Source: Gnomoniopsis sp. IMI 355080
Lineage: Eukaryota > Ascomycota > Sordariomycetes > Diaporthales > Gnomoniaceae
Direction of reading: 5' to 3'
Assembly: GCA_027946555.1 (NCBI GenBank)
Contig: JAPEVC010000085.1
Location: forward strand, 62,001 to 126,000
Length of the DNA stretch: 64,000 bases
Positions 44,895 to 55,751 of the stretch are shown here, in pieces. The number at the start of each line of letters is the position of its first letter. The stretch's first letter is position 1. Position numbers and translations under genes: made by a program. The notes beneath the pieces were generated by a model. The model saw nothing but the letters and a program-made list of their open reading frames with translations. It was not told where the DNA came from and made no database searches.

Positions 44895-46257
44895 AACAGT
44901 CAGCCGAGAAAAATTGAGTAGTGCCTAGATGTGTAGGTAGTGTGAGTTGGTGAAGCAAAGAGAGTGGATGGTCGAGTTGTTCGTGATACATCCGGGTGAA
45001 CAAAAACTTATACAGACACGGCTCTAGAGGCCCTGTTGAGGAAATCTATGGGAATCATGACAAAAGCCACAACGTCGTAAGGTGGAAATTATTTGGAAGG
45101 ACGGCCGGCAACGCGCTGCTGCACGGGCTGCACGAACCGAACCAACAGGCGTGCGCTGAATTTTCAATCGTACCATAGAACGGAATACAATGCCTATGGA
45201 CATCCTTACTAATGAAATGAACTGCAGTGGTAGCGAAGCTGTGGTGGATCCATTGCTATAGTAGATCTGCACTAGACTCCTTTGTTGCATTGGAGCTTCC
45301 CGAATACGGCCTCGTTTATTACATAGTGGGCAAGCGAAACCTGCGGTATATCCTCGGCTTGTTGCGAGGTTACAATGCCCCTCTGGGGCACCAGGCAGAC
45401 TCCACCGTTCGAAATCCTGGCGCTTATTAAAGTTTGCTTGATGTAGCCTCGTCCTGGACGGGACTCCAGAGCCGATAAACGAGCGCTTGCGATACGGCGG
45501 TGACCATGACAGTTCCCCAACTTCAATGCCACCCTTTGCGGACCGTGACAGTTCATTTCCTCGACCGAATGCCACATTGAGGTAGATGCATCACGCGGCA
45601 AGCCAACTTTGCAAGGTCGAGCGGTGCCGGACACGACCTAGTGGGCCTGAAGACGATTCAGTGCGAGTTGCATTGTGCGCATATCGTCGGGCAGGAAGTG
45701 ATTCCGGGTAGTGAGTACAACGGTAGAAATCGACTACCCAGGTAATACCACTGCCAAATGCTGTGGCACACAATCTGGTGAGGTGAATGGCGAACACGCT
45801 TCCTTGAAAATCCATATTGCAATTCACTTCAACGTGACAGCCGCTTACGCAGCTCTGAAAGCAGTTTTGTATGAACAGCTAACATGTCCCGATGACTACT
45901 TCCTGCCGTCCCGCCACGGGAACTACAAACACGCGTCGAAAACATACCTACGTCCTGGTCAATTATGGCTACCTACCTAGGTACGTAGGTAGGTACCTCC
46001 TAGGTAGGTAGTCAGAGACGCTTTGCAACCAATATGTAATCTCTCAACGTTGTTGCTTTATGGCATTGAGATGATTGGGATGATGCTCTATTGATTTCTA
46101 GTGTTATTATGGGTCATTGCAAACTTGACCAGTATATTTTTTAAGACCTGTAGGGTTGATGAACTTTTCTGGACCATTTCTGAGATTGAGCCAATTAGAC
46201 GGTGAACATCTACGTCCAGATCCTGTTAATTCCTGTCTCTTTAGCTCATACAGACAG
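44895..46257. other. intergenic with hairpin-forming ACCTAGGT cluster
   Basis: No gene supported. The P450 leader lies at the left. At 45967-46010 a dense cluster of ACCTAGGT/TAGGTAGGT units forms an imperfect inverted repeat around TACGTAGG. Confidence 0.6.
45967..46010. repeat. inverted repeat built from ACCTAGGT units
   Basis: CTACCTACCTAGGTACGTAG continues into GTAGGTACCTCCTAGGTAG. The parts are self-complementary and could form a hairpin. This is the densest occurrence of a motif scattered through most intergenic regions in the window. Confidence 0.75.
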
Positions 46258-47754
46258 CTAGTGTACCTTAGCAGGCTCGGTGGTCACACTGAACGTGATT
46301 TCCCGTGTGATCTGACCGTCGTCCATCCGTTTTGCACTTCCACCACCGATTTGTCCTCCGACAGGAGGAACAGCTGGCAACTGGTACTGGGGAACGGGAA
46401 TCAGTGCAGCAGACTTTTCAGCCGATTGAAATTGGAAGTGGTGGATGTCTTGCCCTTCAGGCTCCATTTCAAGGCTATCGTATGAGACAGCAGTCTCATC
46501 AGGCTGTCTTAGAACACTGCGGCTGTTGAACCCACGCTCGAAGGTTTCTGGAGTCGAAGTGGCAGTGGGCAGATTTTCGAGTGGGCTCTTCGGCTTGTTC
46601 GTCCCCATCAATCGTAATTTGAGCCGCTGGTAGTAGGTATCCGTGGGTGTCCACACAGGCTTGGACTTAGTCGAGGACTGGTTGAAAAGCTGCGGGAAAG
46701 CAGAAATGCATGAAACAATGACAGCTTGTTTCCCGAAGGAGTATTGTTAGTAATTCAACCGCAGTGGGCGACAGGAGGATGACGAGGTTTCATACCGAGA
46801 GGCGCTTGGATAGCGCTCCAGAGCCACAAAAAGGTTGTGTCTTCCTGCCCGGTTCCTTGTCGTGTTGAGCTAATATTTACGGCTCGTACAATTGCGATAA
46901 TGATTGTAATGATAGTGAGCGAGAAAATTCCGATGAAAGCCAATTTCTTTTTAAGAGGAATTCGTACATTCCAAAGTATAGAAATGGGTATGAGCATGAC
47001 TGAATACATTTGGGTTAGCCCGGAGGAAAATTAACCCGTGGGAAGAGAGAAATACTTAAGAAGTCCGAGAAAACGTCAAGTGCGCAATTTGCCTTGAGAG
47101 TTGCTATTGTGAAGCTTGTCGCAGATGCAGAATTGCAGTAGGTTAGCAATGTCTCTACTGAGCCAAGCTCACAGGTATACTGTACGTCGCCGAGGGAGAC
47201 AGCATAACTGATCAAAGCGAAAACGAAGACAGGCCACCATATGTATTGCTGACCATTGACTCTGTTCCCGAGTCTTCTGAAGAAGAATAAGAAAGAGAGC
47301 TTGACAGCAAGTAGGGTCGTATAAAAAAACAATTCGACGACGAATTGCATCCGGGCGAATCGGACCAGCCTCACCACAAAGTCGGCGCCAGGTGTTGCCA
47401 AGCCTGCACTGATGTTGAGTACGTAGTACATTTCATTGGCTGACCATTGCCATAGTGCAGCCGTGACGAGGACAAGCAGCCAAGCAAAAATGGCAAAACC
47501 GTCATCTAAGAAAAGTCGCCGCGATCCTGTCCGCACGCGGGATGTCAGACGGAGCAGGAGGAAGACCAACGACAGGCATGCTCCCGTCCACACGAGACCC
47601 TGGGTGAATTTGTAAGGTTAGAAAGATGTTCATATGGTGAGTCTAGTGATTGCCTTACCAAAAAGGTGTCATATGCGACCCCGGGAGCCTGGTGGGCATA
47701 CACTGTGGAAGATGTCGAATCATCACCTCTGCCACTTATTCTATGCATATACAT
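46258..47754 (-). CDS. PTH11-like seven-transmembrane receptor (fungal rhodopsin-like domain)
   Basis: Four exons on the minus strand: 47754-47659, 47599-47056, 46999-46796 and 46724-46258. Phases match at every junction; 436 residues from MYMHRISG (434 if the next ATG is used). The core shows seven hydrophobic helices: LVWTGACLSLVFLLLRL, DDGFAIFAWLLVLVTAALW, FFYTTLLAVKLSFLFFFRRL, YIWWPVFVFALISYAVS, then CALDVFSDFLIMLIPISILW, FIGIFSLTIITIIIAIVRAV and WSAIQAPLAVIVSCISAFPQL. The third-from-last block and RIPLKKK match the conserved family pattern. The cytoplasmic tail is Ser/Pro-rich, ending QITRE...EPAKVH. Named after Magnaporthe Pth11, a receptor for surface and metabolic cues; ligands of most members are unknown. 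No CFEM domain is present. The small first exon is the least certain part. Confidence 0.87.
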
Positions 47755-49392
47755 GTTTGGAATGAATCTGAGGTATGAATCGATAAGATGATAGGCAAAT
47801 CTTCGAAATTTGTTTTCGTCTCGATAGTAATGCTTCAGAATTGTTATGCGGAGGTGAAGGTGTCTAATCCGAAGACAGTGAAATATATTGCGAGCGAGAG
47901 AACACCATGCATTCAGTTGATGACGTTTCAGAGCAAAAGACTCATGAGCAGCAAAAAAATATCCGCTACGTAAATAAGGGAACAAGCAGCAACCGATACC
48001 CAGTACATATTGGCAAAGTTGGAAGCAAATTTTCGATTGATCACAGCCTGAGAGTGTACACATTTAGGATGGACATCATACATGGTAACATGGCCCACTT
48101 GCTGATTGAACGTTGGTTGGAGTCTGACTCGCGAACGTCAGAGTTCAGCTGCTGAGCCGCAGAGCCGCAGCTACAGAGTGCCAGGCGGCTATTGTCGACC
48201 ATCAGCTATGGGGACATTTGGGGGTTCAGGTAGGAATTTGACTCGCAAACGTCAAAATTCAGCTGCTGAGCCGCAGAGCCGCAGCTACAGAGTGCCAGGC
48301 GGTTATTGTCGACCATCAGCTATGGGTCCGAGACTCGAGGAGTACCGTAATACTACCCAATGTAACTACGCTCCAGCGTAGTGATTCATGAAGCGCATGA
48401 TCACGTTGCAATCTTTGCCGTTGCCAACATGATCCTACCTAGATACATAGTAAGTGGAGATGATCTTTCATACGGACACTAGCGAAATGCATTCCCATTC
48501 CAGCTGAGACCCACTCTACCTGTCTGTTGGGCCCCAACTGCATATGCAACATCATGGAAGTAGCCCTCGCCAGAGGTTGAAGTTCTTGACTCTCGACTGT
48601 AGCACGCTCTCGACCGACGAGTGTGGGTGCCTTCCCGAGGTCTGAGTGGTGGTCTCTCAAAGGTAGCAGCATCTTGATTATGGGAGCATCTATACCTAGG
48701 TAACAGGGCAGGAGTTGAGGCATGAAGATTGTACTCCGGCAGGGGACGGCACGACTGGTGTGAATTAGATACGGCTGAAGTTTTCCTGTTACCGCTGCGT
48801 GGCAACGCGAGTCATGACTTTCATGGTAGCATTGGGCGTAACGTCGTCTAACAAGTCGCACATTATCCGTTGGTGCTTCATGGTTGCGCGTGCATAATAG
48901 CAGAAGTATCCTCATGGTATGCTTGCACTCGCAAAAATAGAAGTCCGGGGTCCACCTTCAGGCTTGTTGGAAGCTCGGGAGGAGTAATTACCTATTTAAG
49001 CAGTTCGATTGCAGACATGGGAGTATCTGGTAACGTTCGGCCTTGCAACGTGCTTAACATGCGCACTCTTAGCTATACATTTTTGCAATTATACAGTCTA
49101 AGAGTAAGGTGAGGTACTAGATGATAGTGATCAGATACATGTGCTTATCTCGGAGCGACCACTGTAAGGCTGCGTGATCGATTCGAGATCAGCAGACATA
49201 TGTAGGGGTCCTGTGGGGATTACAGTCTCTTCGTTGGGGGCGGACGAATCTGGTTGTGGCACCTAGGTATATCCTGTGTGTGGGCGTGAAAATATTTACA
49301 TCGGTGTTGTTCTGCACTTCGACCTCGGGCACTCAGTCCCAGAAGTGTATCCCTTATGCACTCACTGCTTGCTCACATATACTGGGAACAAT
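47755..49392. other. intergenic with tandem duplication
   Basis: No supported gene. A minus-strand frame at 48439-48915 (158 codons) has no recognisable domain and irregular composition. The main structure is the duplicated block at 48125-48326. Confidence 0.55.
48125..48326. repeat. two-copy tandem repeat, 114-bp period
   Basis: An 88-bp block at 48125-48212 recurs at 48239-48326. The copies differ at four positions, all transitions (three G to A, one C to T going from the first to the second). Both contain the internal direct repeat GAGCCGCAGAGCCGCAG. The last 26 bp of the period are not conserved. Confidence 0.93.
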
Positions 49393-51231
49393 ATGTTGCA
49401 AGCACTTCTCATCACTTTCTGGTTGTCCAGCGACCTGTCTTTGATTCAGAAATCTTTTCTGAGCACAGGCTGTCTGCTCCTGTTGTGGCGTGTCTGGACC
49501 TTCACCTTGAAGCCATGGCTGGACCCAACTCAGCCAAAAGTACTACCTTACTGGATCCCAGGTATGAATTCTGTTTGCAGTGGATATGAGTCTGCTGTCA
49601 ACTCGTGAGAACATGAGCTAACAAGTTGACAGTCTTGGGGCATACATACAACTTCTTCTGGAATTCTGTTGAGCTGAACGAGAAAGGATTGTGAGTCACT
49701 TGCTTCCAAAATTTAATTATACGTTCATTTCTCGCTTGCGATGAGAATGGCACGTCCGTTGTACATTTCGCACTTGCTCACATGAATACTAGGAATTACA
49801 CCGGGCGAACACACGAGCCATTCGCAATTCAGCTCCCGGGGAAACAACTTTACGTCGTCACATCACCGGAAGATGTCGTTTCGACTTTCCATCATTCTGG
49901 TGGATTGGACGCCGATTACTCGTTACGAGAACTGCTCATATCTTTTGGTGTGAGCAAAAGGGGTATAGAATTAGCTTGGCACAGTCCGAAGCCTGGCGAC
50001 TGGTGCTATATTCCAGATAACCCGATCAACCCTGAACAGCGATGCTTCATCAAGTTCGTCGAGCACGTCTATCGAAAACATCTCATTGCTGGACCTACAA
50101 TGCGGAAAATGCGTGAGGTTTTCAAAGCCTCGGTCAACGAGGACCTGCGCCTCGAGAACCTCACCTGGTGCATGGAGGGAGATGAGACCAGCTTTTCCCT
50201 TCATACACTAGTTCGTCACATTGTCGTCGAAGGAGCGACGAAGTCTCTCTTCGGAACTCACTTGCACGACATTGATCACAGGGTTGTGGAGCACATGCTC
50301 GACTTCAACGACAACGTCTGGCAGCTGGTGATGAGATATCCTGACTTCCCGTTCTATCCATCTGCCGTATCCGCGCCCTTGGAGAAGCTTCTGGCCATCA
50401 TGCGTAAATTTGTGGCAGTACCGGCACGGAACTACAGCCAGATCAACTTATTGATCCGCCACACGCTCATTGGGATGGAAAACACAGCGCTGGATATCGA
50501 CTCACGGGCGAGGATGATGCTGATGATGTTCTGGGCGTGAGTAGCTCCCAATACCCTAAATGCTTTGCCGCATCCGCAAGCATTTTGCTTACGACTCTGT
50601 GTAACTTTCCATTAGGTCTGTGTCCAATGAGCACAACAGCACATTTTGGCTACTTACGCATATCCTATACGACGAAGAGCTCTTGCAACTCGTCGAAAGA
50701 GAAGTAGAGGAAGCTTGGCAATCCGGTGACCTGGATTTCAGACAGCTCAGTGAAAAGTGTCCCAATTTGGACGCTGCATTTCATGAAGTGCTCCGTGTAA
50801 AGAACGCTGCTGGCTCCATGCGCATGGTCAACCAAGAGATGACACTCGGCGGTAAAGCGATCCGTCCCGGCAATGTGATCCACATACCATTTCGACAGCT
50901 CCACACAAATGAGAACGTCTGGGGAGACCAGGCCTTGGAGTTCGATCACAGCAGATTCCTGAAACAAAAGTCTTTGACCAGGAATCCATCCTATAAGCCG
51001 TTCGGTGGAGGCGAGAGCTATTGCCCAGGGAGAACGCTTGCAAAACACGAGGTCTTTACTGTTGTAGCTACTCTGCTGCACCGTTTCAAAGTCAGGTTGT
51101 CAGGCAACGGGGAAAATCGCCAGCCGTTTCCGATTATGAACGACAAGACGCCATCACTTGGTCTGAATGGCCCTATCGACGGGATGGATATAATCATCAA
51201 TTTATGTGCGAGGAAGTCATTCACAGCATGA
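49393..51231 (+). CDS. cytochrome P450 with CYP7/CYP8-like haem loop
   Basis: Four exons: 49393-49561, 49633-49690, 49793-50536 and 50616-51231; 528 residues, all junctions in phase. The short N-terminal hydrophobic segment (STGCLLLLWRVWTF) is a probable ER anchor. After splicing the early block reads YWIP, then LGHTYNFFWNS. The ExxR motif is EVLRVK, followed by GSMRMVNQEMTLGGKAI. The haem loop is FGGGESYCPGR with the cysteine at residue 460. The FGGG...CPGR form and the RPGNVIHIPFRQLH stretch recall the CYP7/CYP8-like group of fungal P450s rather than the other two P450s of this window. The usual acid-threonine pair of the I-helix reads SVSNEHNSTFW, so proton delivery may be atypical. Substrate unknown; it faces the transporter downstream on the same strand. 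Confidence 0.9.
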
Positions 51232-51912
51232 GGGCCAATAAGTGGGTACCTAGGTATTCGCGATTTCATTTCAAATTTCCAATGTAAAATACCAACCGTG
51301 ATCATAGATAAATTCCCAACCCTTCAACCTGGTGCATCAGATGGAGAAGATGCCCACGTCTTTCCCGTTCGGCGTTACAGTGAGATAAAGAACACTACCT
51401 AGGCATAGGGGCTCATTTGAGTTGCAGTCTTCACTGGATGGAGACTTGGAACAATATGTGATAAGAGTACCTCAATAGATGTTGCATTGGCCTCGGGACG
51501 TTGAGTAAAGACCCCTCTATAATGTTAACTCATGATAGAAGAATATTTGCCCTTGACTTCCTCCCGAGGGAAATCGTATGCACAGGGTAGTATAGGTAGG
51601 TACTTATTAGGTACCTAGCCCACCTCATTTTCTAATCCTTGCGTGGTTGCAGTCGCAATACTGTGGACTGGGATCCACCTCTCATCTGCAATCCAACCAA
51701 AACTATGGAGCTTATTAGCATGTACAATATACTCCACTGTGCGCTTGGCCTGCTGGATAATGAGCAAGGGCATCGTGTATAGAAAGTCCCTGCAGACGCA
51801 CAAGTAATCAACGTCTGCACGCGATTTTGTGACTACGGCGGTGCAGAGTACATCTCCGAACAGGCGCGAAGTCGCACTCGTACCATCTTAGAAGATCCTA
51901 CAGCACACGAAG
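51232..51912. other. intergenic, transporter promoter
   Basis: ACCTAGGT-type motifs at about 51247, 51400 and 51595-51620. No gene seen. Confidence 0.6.
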
Positions 51913-54384
51913 ATGGCTGAGCTCATTCCCACCATGTTGCACTCCCCAAAAAGTCCCTATCTTGATTCATGGCGACTCGTAATTGTCATCAGCACTCTGT
52001 GTTTAGGTATATTTCTCTACGGTCTTGATGTCAACATTATTGGCGTAGCCATACCAAGCATCACAACAGAGTTGTAAGTCATAGGTTCTTTTTCCTGAAA
52101 ATGAATCCCCCAGCGTTGTCCATCCGGCCTCGTGAAAGAGTTAGGAGGATAACAATGCAGTCCGACATTTCTAAGGTTTACAACTAGTGGTTCACTATTT
52201 TGACCTGGCTTGACGCCCCATCTTTGTGCCTAGATCTACGCTGATTTTAGGTTCCATCAGTGGCTCTCTTAAGGATGTATCCTGGTATGGGTCGGCCTAC
52301 CTATTGACAGTCACAGCCTTTCAGCCAAGTTTCGGGAATTTTTACAGGTACTTCAATGCAAAGACGGTATATTTGGTCTCGTTGTTGCTTTTCGAAAGTA
52401 AGTATCAACAGTCGAAGGTTGATATTCATGCTCAAATTCTGGTCACCTTACTGCTTCTCGTAAGCTGACACGTTTGGACAGTTGGATCGGCCGTGTCTGC
52501 CGCCAGCCCCTCGTCCACGGTCCTCATCTTTGGTCGCGCACTCCTCGGAGTTGGCGCAGCGGGCCTTCTCCAGGGTGCTTTGGCCATCATCGGATATGTT
52601 GTTCCTTTAGAGAAAGTTCCAGCTTTCCAGGGTATCGTTGTCAGCGCCATGGGCATCAGTGTTTGCATTGGCCCAGTTATTGGGGGGGCTATCACGCAAT
52701 ATGTCACCTGGCGTATGTATCAACTCTGACACGTTGTGCAAGCACGTGTTTCTGGTTCCTTGTACTGACCTCACTCTTAGGTTGGTGCTTCTGGATGTTT
52801 GCCTCTCCGAGCCCCCATTCGTTGCTCATAATGAACGCAGCGGTGGCAGCAGCTGATACTAATCTTCTCTCGTAGCAACGTTCCCGCTGGACTATTTGTC
52901 GTCCTGGTTGTTCTCTTCTTCGTCCCCATTTCGCCTAAATCCGGTTCGACAGATCGCAGTCTGCCTTTGCGTGAAAAATTTCGACGCATGGATCCCATTG
53001 GGACCATCCTCTTTCTTGGTGCCATTTGTTGCCTCCTCCTGGCGTTGACTTGGGGCGGCCAGACTTACGCCTGGAGTGACTCTAGAATCATCGGATTGCT
53101 CATTGGCTTTGGACTGATTTCGATTTTCCTGTCTTATTGGATTTGGAGACGAGGTGATTACGCTCTCATTCCTCTCCGTGTACTTCGAAAACGATCCATT
53201 GCCATGGGAGCCCTAACACTTTTTGGTCTCGGCATGTCCGTCAATATTGTAAGTACAATTCTTACTCAGGCCCACCGGTCGATGCTTACCAAGGACTGCA
53301 TAGTACGGCTACTACCTGCCAATATACTTCCAGTCTATCCAGGGAGTCGGTGCCACCCTAAGTGGAGCTCGGTATATCGCGATGATCCTGCCCCAGATTG
53401 TGACATTAGGTGTAACCGGAGCAATTGTCACAAAATGGGGTCATTATGTAGGTACTCTACATCTTCAGCTTGAGATTGGGTCAACTTTCAACGGGCTATG
53501 TACCTAAATTTGGTAACTGAGAACAAATTGAGTGAGGCTGACAGTGTTTTGTGAAGGTTCCATATATGATATCCGGGGTTATTGTTGCTTGTATTGGCGC
53601 CGGCCTCCTCACCACCATCGGTGCTTCTACACACACGGCTGAGTGGGCAGCCTATTTGGTTGTAACAGGGTTCGGGGTTGGTATGGCCTACCAACTTCCG
53701 TACACTGCCTTGCAGGCAGTCCTTGAGTAAGTCAACATGTCCCCTTGCTGCTTCCTTCCCTTCGTGCGTACGTGCAGAAGTCCTTACTGATTTCAAACAG
53801 TGCAGCTGATGTACCCACGGGAAATGGTATGCGTAACACCTTACCTCCTATGCCCAAGTGGTGATCCGAGCTGACATGAATCCCGCAACAGCCATAGCTG
53901 TTTTCTCGTCTCAAGTTTCTGGGTATGTATCTTGACGTTCCTTCCCATCCCCACTAAATGGTGGCTCATATCAACGCGCAGTGTGATTGGTCTCGCTATT
54001 GGCCAGGACCTTTTGATAAAGGAATTGTATATTGCAGTGCCGAAGTATACAGATGCGGTGTCTGCTACCGAAGTAATTGCTGCCGGTGCCATGGGCCTAG
54101 TGGACTTATCTCACACACAAGCCGTCCTCGACGCTCTCCGCCATGCTTACGCAGATGCAGTGCGCCTGACTTTGATACTGGCGTTAGCCTCCGCTTGTCT
54201 AGCATTTCCTGCTTCTTGTGCAATGGAGTGGCTCAATATCAAGCAAATTGCGGAGCAAAGGAGAGAAGCCCAAGACTCTTTGGTGTTGGAGACCTCAGGG
54301 CTGGCCAACATGGATCCGGCGTCGAAATCGACAGATGAAGAGAAAGCCCCTGATACGATCGTGGCTACGAAGGGCAGTGATTGA
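51913..54384 (+). CDS. MFS drug/toxin efflux transporter, DHA2 (14-helix) type
   Basis: Ten exons: 51913-52073, 52261-52397, 52482-52712, 52781-52796, 52876-53248, 53304-53447, 53557-53726, 53801-53826, 53892-53922 and 53982-54384; 563 residues, with each phase checked. Exon 4 has only 16 nt and is needed to build TWRWCFWINVPAGLF. Motifs: FLYGLDVNIIGVAIPSIT for helix 1, DVSWYGSAYLLT, GRALLGVGAAGLLQGAL, then GPVIGGAI with the motif-C-like glycines, and WRWCFWINVPAG, the hallmark of the 14-helix DHA2 family. The second half contains YLPIYFQSIQGVGATLSGAR. The C-terminus is cytoplasmic and charged. Known role: proton-coupled export of small toxic molecules, often found with secondary-metabolite or detoxification genes. 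It lies 0.7 kb downstream of a P450 on the same strand. Confidence 0.92.
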
Positions 54385-55751
54385 TGTTGATCATCATGGT
54401 AAGACGAGATGGACCGTGCACTGAGTTAGGTGTCTAGGCACGCACGCCAATAAACGTTGATCGCAGTAATGGTTTAGTAGATCGGCTATGAGGACAAAAA
54501 GTGGTGAATAGTATTGAACACAATAGAGGGTTTGGAGAGTATTGCATTTTTTATGACTACTGGCAGACTTCAGATACGAGAGAGGGCCCTAGGTAGTACA
54601 CTGCACTTTCTATAAAACTTGCCGTCTTCCTTTTGTTGACGCTAAGAAGATGCTCCTTCCAGGTAAAGAATCGTGTAACCTTCTCATTGACTCTTCATCG
54701 AAGATCATACTATCTCGTGATTTGAACGATCTCTATCTATTGCTTACCACAACATGTCAGGCGGCCCGCGATGCTCAGATTTCCCCATGAGCAGGTGCTG
54801 TAACTCCACTTGACGCAAGACGCCCATAACGCTTCATCCGTCTCTTTCGAGAGTTTAGCCATCGATATAGGCCTCCAGTGACAACGTTCTTTCGTTGTAT
54901 TTACCTATACCTGTCAGAAGGCCTAAAGACTATTCGACGAATAGCAATATTCGACCATCGGAGAAGATCGGATCCTTCAGCTTGGCAGTTCTTTACCTAG
55001 CTAGGAGGCACATACCCGTGGACCTAAGAAGCTAATGAGAGTCTTATAACTGTGGTCTTAATGTGAGACACTCTGTCATATCGCATGAGCTATACACAGT
55101 CAACTAAAGTGGGTCCATAAAACGAGCCTACGGCTACCACAGCAAACTCTAGACCCTATTTCGTCCATCACTGTCATAGCTTGTCTGAAGCAATGGAGGT
55201 ACCTAGGTATTGGCACCCCTGATATAATGATACGAAGCGGGATAGTCAGAATTCAGTGCTTGGACTTACTTTGCTGGTGAAGTGCGAGTTATTGGATGGT
55301 GCAATACTCTTATATTTTTGCCTAGGAACTGCTCATGTCTCCGAGGATTGATTCATACAAATTATGCCTTTCCAATGGATTCGCCAAATTTTATTGTGAC
55401 CCGTAGGACTCTACGGTCCAGCGAATCTCGAATTATCACATAGAATAAGGCTCTACCTGTTTGTCAAAAGACGGTCGAAGGCTGAGGCTCAAAAGGCGGG
55501 GTGGGTGCAAGCCATCTGCCTGCATCTGTCGTATTTTGGGATTCCGAGATCTGCTCTTTGCAGCTCGCTTATTGTGCCACCGACCCGCTTACCAACTGCA
55601 AAGCATGCTAACGAGCTTTTTCGTGTCCTCCGGTCTTGACAGAACAAGATGTCTTTGCTACCTCTGTGTGTTCCACTCCCACAAACGACTTTTCGCTTTC
55701 TCAGTACTTAATCCGGTCGACGTACGCGTCCAAACAGTAAGCAAGGACGAA
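54385..55751. other. intergenic, HET gene leader
   Basis: No gene supported. The HET frame is open from 55461, but the extra 97 codons do not resemble the family. ACCTAGGT near 55203. Confidence 0.55.

Noticed and set aside
44996..45980. Several overlapping 60-180 codon frames
   Set aside because: Frames on both strands overlap each other and none shows a motif; chance openings are more likely.
48125..48326. Terminal repeats of a transposon
   Set aside because: The two copies lie only 26 bp apart in direct orientation with no coding content between them; a local tandem duplication explains them better.
48439..48915. 158-codon minus-strand frame as a gene
   Set aside because: No domain, no signal peptide pattern and no splice partner; composition irregular. 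Left as intergenic.
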